A stretch of 6,638 bases of DNA from assembly GCA_010027395.1 (NCBI GenBank), contig RGVD01000146.1, positions 1 through 6,638 of the forward strand, written 5' to 3'. Position numbers and translations under genes: made by a program. Every line of letters starts with the position of its first letter. The first letter of the stretch is position 1. The DNA is from Bacteroidota bacterium (lineage in GTDB: Bacteria > Bacteroidota > Bacteroidia > UKL13-3). A model generated the notes under the pieces. That model was not told the origin of the DNA. It saw only the letters and a list, made by a program, of their open reading frames with translations, and ran no database searches. Positions 5,532-6,638 of this stretch are shown piece after piece.

Positions 5532-6638
5532 TTAATTGGTATTATTGATTAGCGAATCTATATTAATGCTTTGTTCAAGGTCCCAATAAGCTTTTAACGT
5601 TAGTAATTCTTGATAATAATAAACTCTTTCGGGGAATATTTTTGCTTCTAAATCACCATTATCCCAAATTCCATTTCTGTTTTTATCATGAATAATTTTG
5701 ATTCTACACTCCATTGGTTCTAGTCCATTGAAATTTATTTCCATGGATTTCATTATAATTTTTTCCCTCAGTACCTTTTCATCTTTGTCAACCAACTGAA
5801 GTATATATTCTTCACTATCAGCTTTAAGACTTACATTAATAAATAGGTTTGCAAACTCTTTAGTGTTTTTTGTTGTGAAATTAAAATTTGTATTCTGGTT
5901 TATTTGTCCATAAATATCAGTTATTGATGAATCTTTAAATAGAAATATGTAATTCGTATTCTCTTTCCATTTATGCCAAAACTTAATAAATTGATGCTGT
6001 TTCTCATCAAATTCGACATGATTTGGTTTGAAGAGATTCGTGTCTTCTTTACATATAATTAAATTTTTTTGTATTGATTTATATGGTACTGAAAATTTTA
6101 TGATCAATGTATCATCTAGATTAGTTGGATTTATAGTTTGTACTGTTAATTCTGGATTTTTAAGTTTTTTCTTCTGTTTGTATTTTAATAGGTAAGTTGT
6201 ATCAGGATTCTCAATGCTAATGTTAAAACTATCTTTTTCGTTTACATTGGTATAAAGATAAAAGGTGTCTATATAATCGTTCCCTTTCTCTCTAAAAATA
6301 TAATATGGTTCTTTTGACGTTGCAATTATTTTGCTTTTCTCAGGTTTGTATAGGCTCATTGCATATTTACCTTGTGCTTTCACCTCGTTCGCTAATAATT
6401 TATTTTTAGAATAGGTATCTGGTTTGAACAAATAAGATTCGTACCCTTCATTTATGTTTCCTACTATTTTCACGGGGTTATTAAACATTCCTACTTCTGA
6501 GCCCTTTGTGAATTTTAAATCCCCTTCCTTTTTATAGGCTAACATATAGAAAGTTGAGATAGGTATATTTTCAATGCTGAATGTTCCATCCTCTTTTGTT
6601 CTTATAAAGTACGATGGTTTCTTTTTGTAAATCGTAGT
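5532..6638 (-). CDS. Ig-like (SbsA/Big_5-type) surface protein, C-terminal part, cut by window edge
   Basis: The minus-strand frame is open from the window edge to the TAA at 5532-5534, giving 368 residues. An internal Met (6543-6545) is not the start, because the 31 codons before it read through and complete a domain: KKPSYFIRTKEDGTFSIENI is the end of a carboxypeptidase-regulatory-like or SpaA-like beta-sandwich repeat. The middle is beta-rich and poorly conserved (for example LDDTLIIKFSVPYKSI, typical of an Ig-like strand pattern). The C terminus carries KIIHDKNRNGIWDNGD (about 314-329), a Ca-binding-like DxNxNGxWD loop, then FPERVYYYQELLTLKAYWDLEQSINID. This layout is that of a common Bacteroidota protein whose N terminus is a lipoprotein signal followed by an SbsA Ig-like domain; those parts would lie beyond the edge. 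The role is unknown, presumably a cell-envelope surface protein. Family call from memory of the architecture; no enzymatic motif is visible. Confidence 0.75.
   Translation of the reverse strand, partial: TTIYKKKPSYFIRTKEDGTFSIENIPISTFYMLAYKKEGDLKFTKGSEVGMFNNPVKIVGNINEGYESYLFKPDTYSKNKLLANEVKAQGKYAMSLYKPEKSKIIATSKEPYYIFREKGNDYIDTFYLYTNVNEKDSFNISIENPDTTYLLKYKQKKKLKNPELTVQTINPTNLDDTLIIKFSVPYKSIQKNLIICKEDTNLFKPNHVEFDEKQHQFIKFWHKWKENTNYIFLFKDSSITDIYGQINQNTNFNFTTKNTKEFANLFINVSLKADSEEYILQLVDKDEKVLREKIIMKSMEINFNGLEPMECRIKIIHDKNRNGIWDNGDLEAKIFPERVYYYQELLTLKAYWDLEQSINIDSLINNTN

Overview
The window looks like an ordinary chromosomal stretch from an AT-rich member of the Bacteroidota. The evidence is the Bacteroidota style of several proteins: a secreted endonuclease/exonuclease/phosphatase-fold protein, a bacterial ComA-type phosphosulfolactate synthase, a TIGR00730/LOG protein with an N-terminal extension, and a large Ig-like surface protein. 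Genes lack clear Shine-Dalgarno sites, and sequences resembling the Bacteroidota -7 promoter box (TAnnTTTG) precede some of them. I see no mobile element genes, CRISPR array, tRNA or rRNA. The genus cannot be told from this sequence.

Layout. Bases 1-660 (minus strand) hold the N-terminal 220 residues of an ALDH7-type aldehyde dehydrogenase (lysine catabolism, aminoadipate semialdehyde), cut by the left edge. It is divergent from a plus-strand gene for an exported metal-dependent phosphohydrolase (807-1640). A 7-3-7 palindrome sits in the gap between them. Bases 1864-3877 carry a probable three-gene plus-strand unit: phosphosulfolactate synthase (comA), a YqeY/GatB-tail protein, and a LOG-family phosphoribohydrolase. 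A promoter-like box at 1820-1827 precedes it and a clear intrinsic terminator at 3922-3953 follows it. Facing this unit from the right is pheS (4113-5132, minus strand), with its own hairpin terminator at 4042-4069. The convergent gap between the two terminators holds a nested inverted-repeat structure. A 399-base AT-rich non-coding stretch lies upstream of pheS. The window closes with the C-terminal 368 residues of an Ig-like (SbsA-type) surface protein, cut by the right edge.

The genes do not form one pathway. They mix lysine catabolism, sulfonate synthesis, translation (pheS, possibly yqeY), nucleotide salvage or modification (LOG) and cell-surface functions. The most unusual items are the presumed sulfonate-synthesis enzyme, whose start appears to be internal to the longest reading frame, and the structured non-coding DNA at 3907-4083. 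I found no convincing new multi-gene system.
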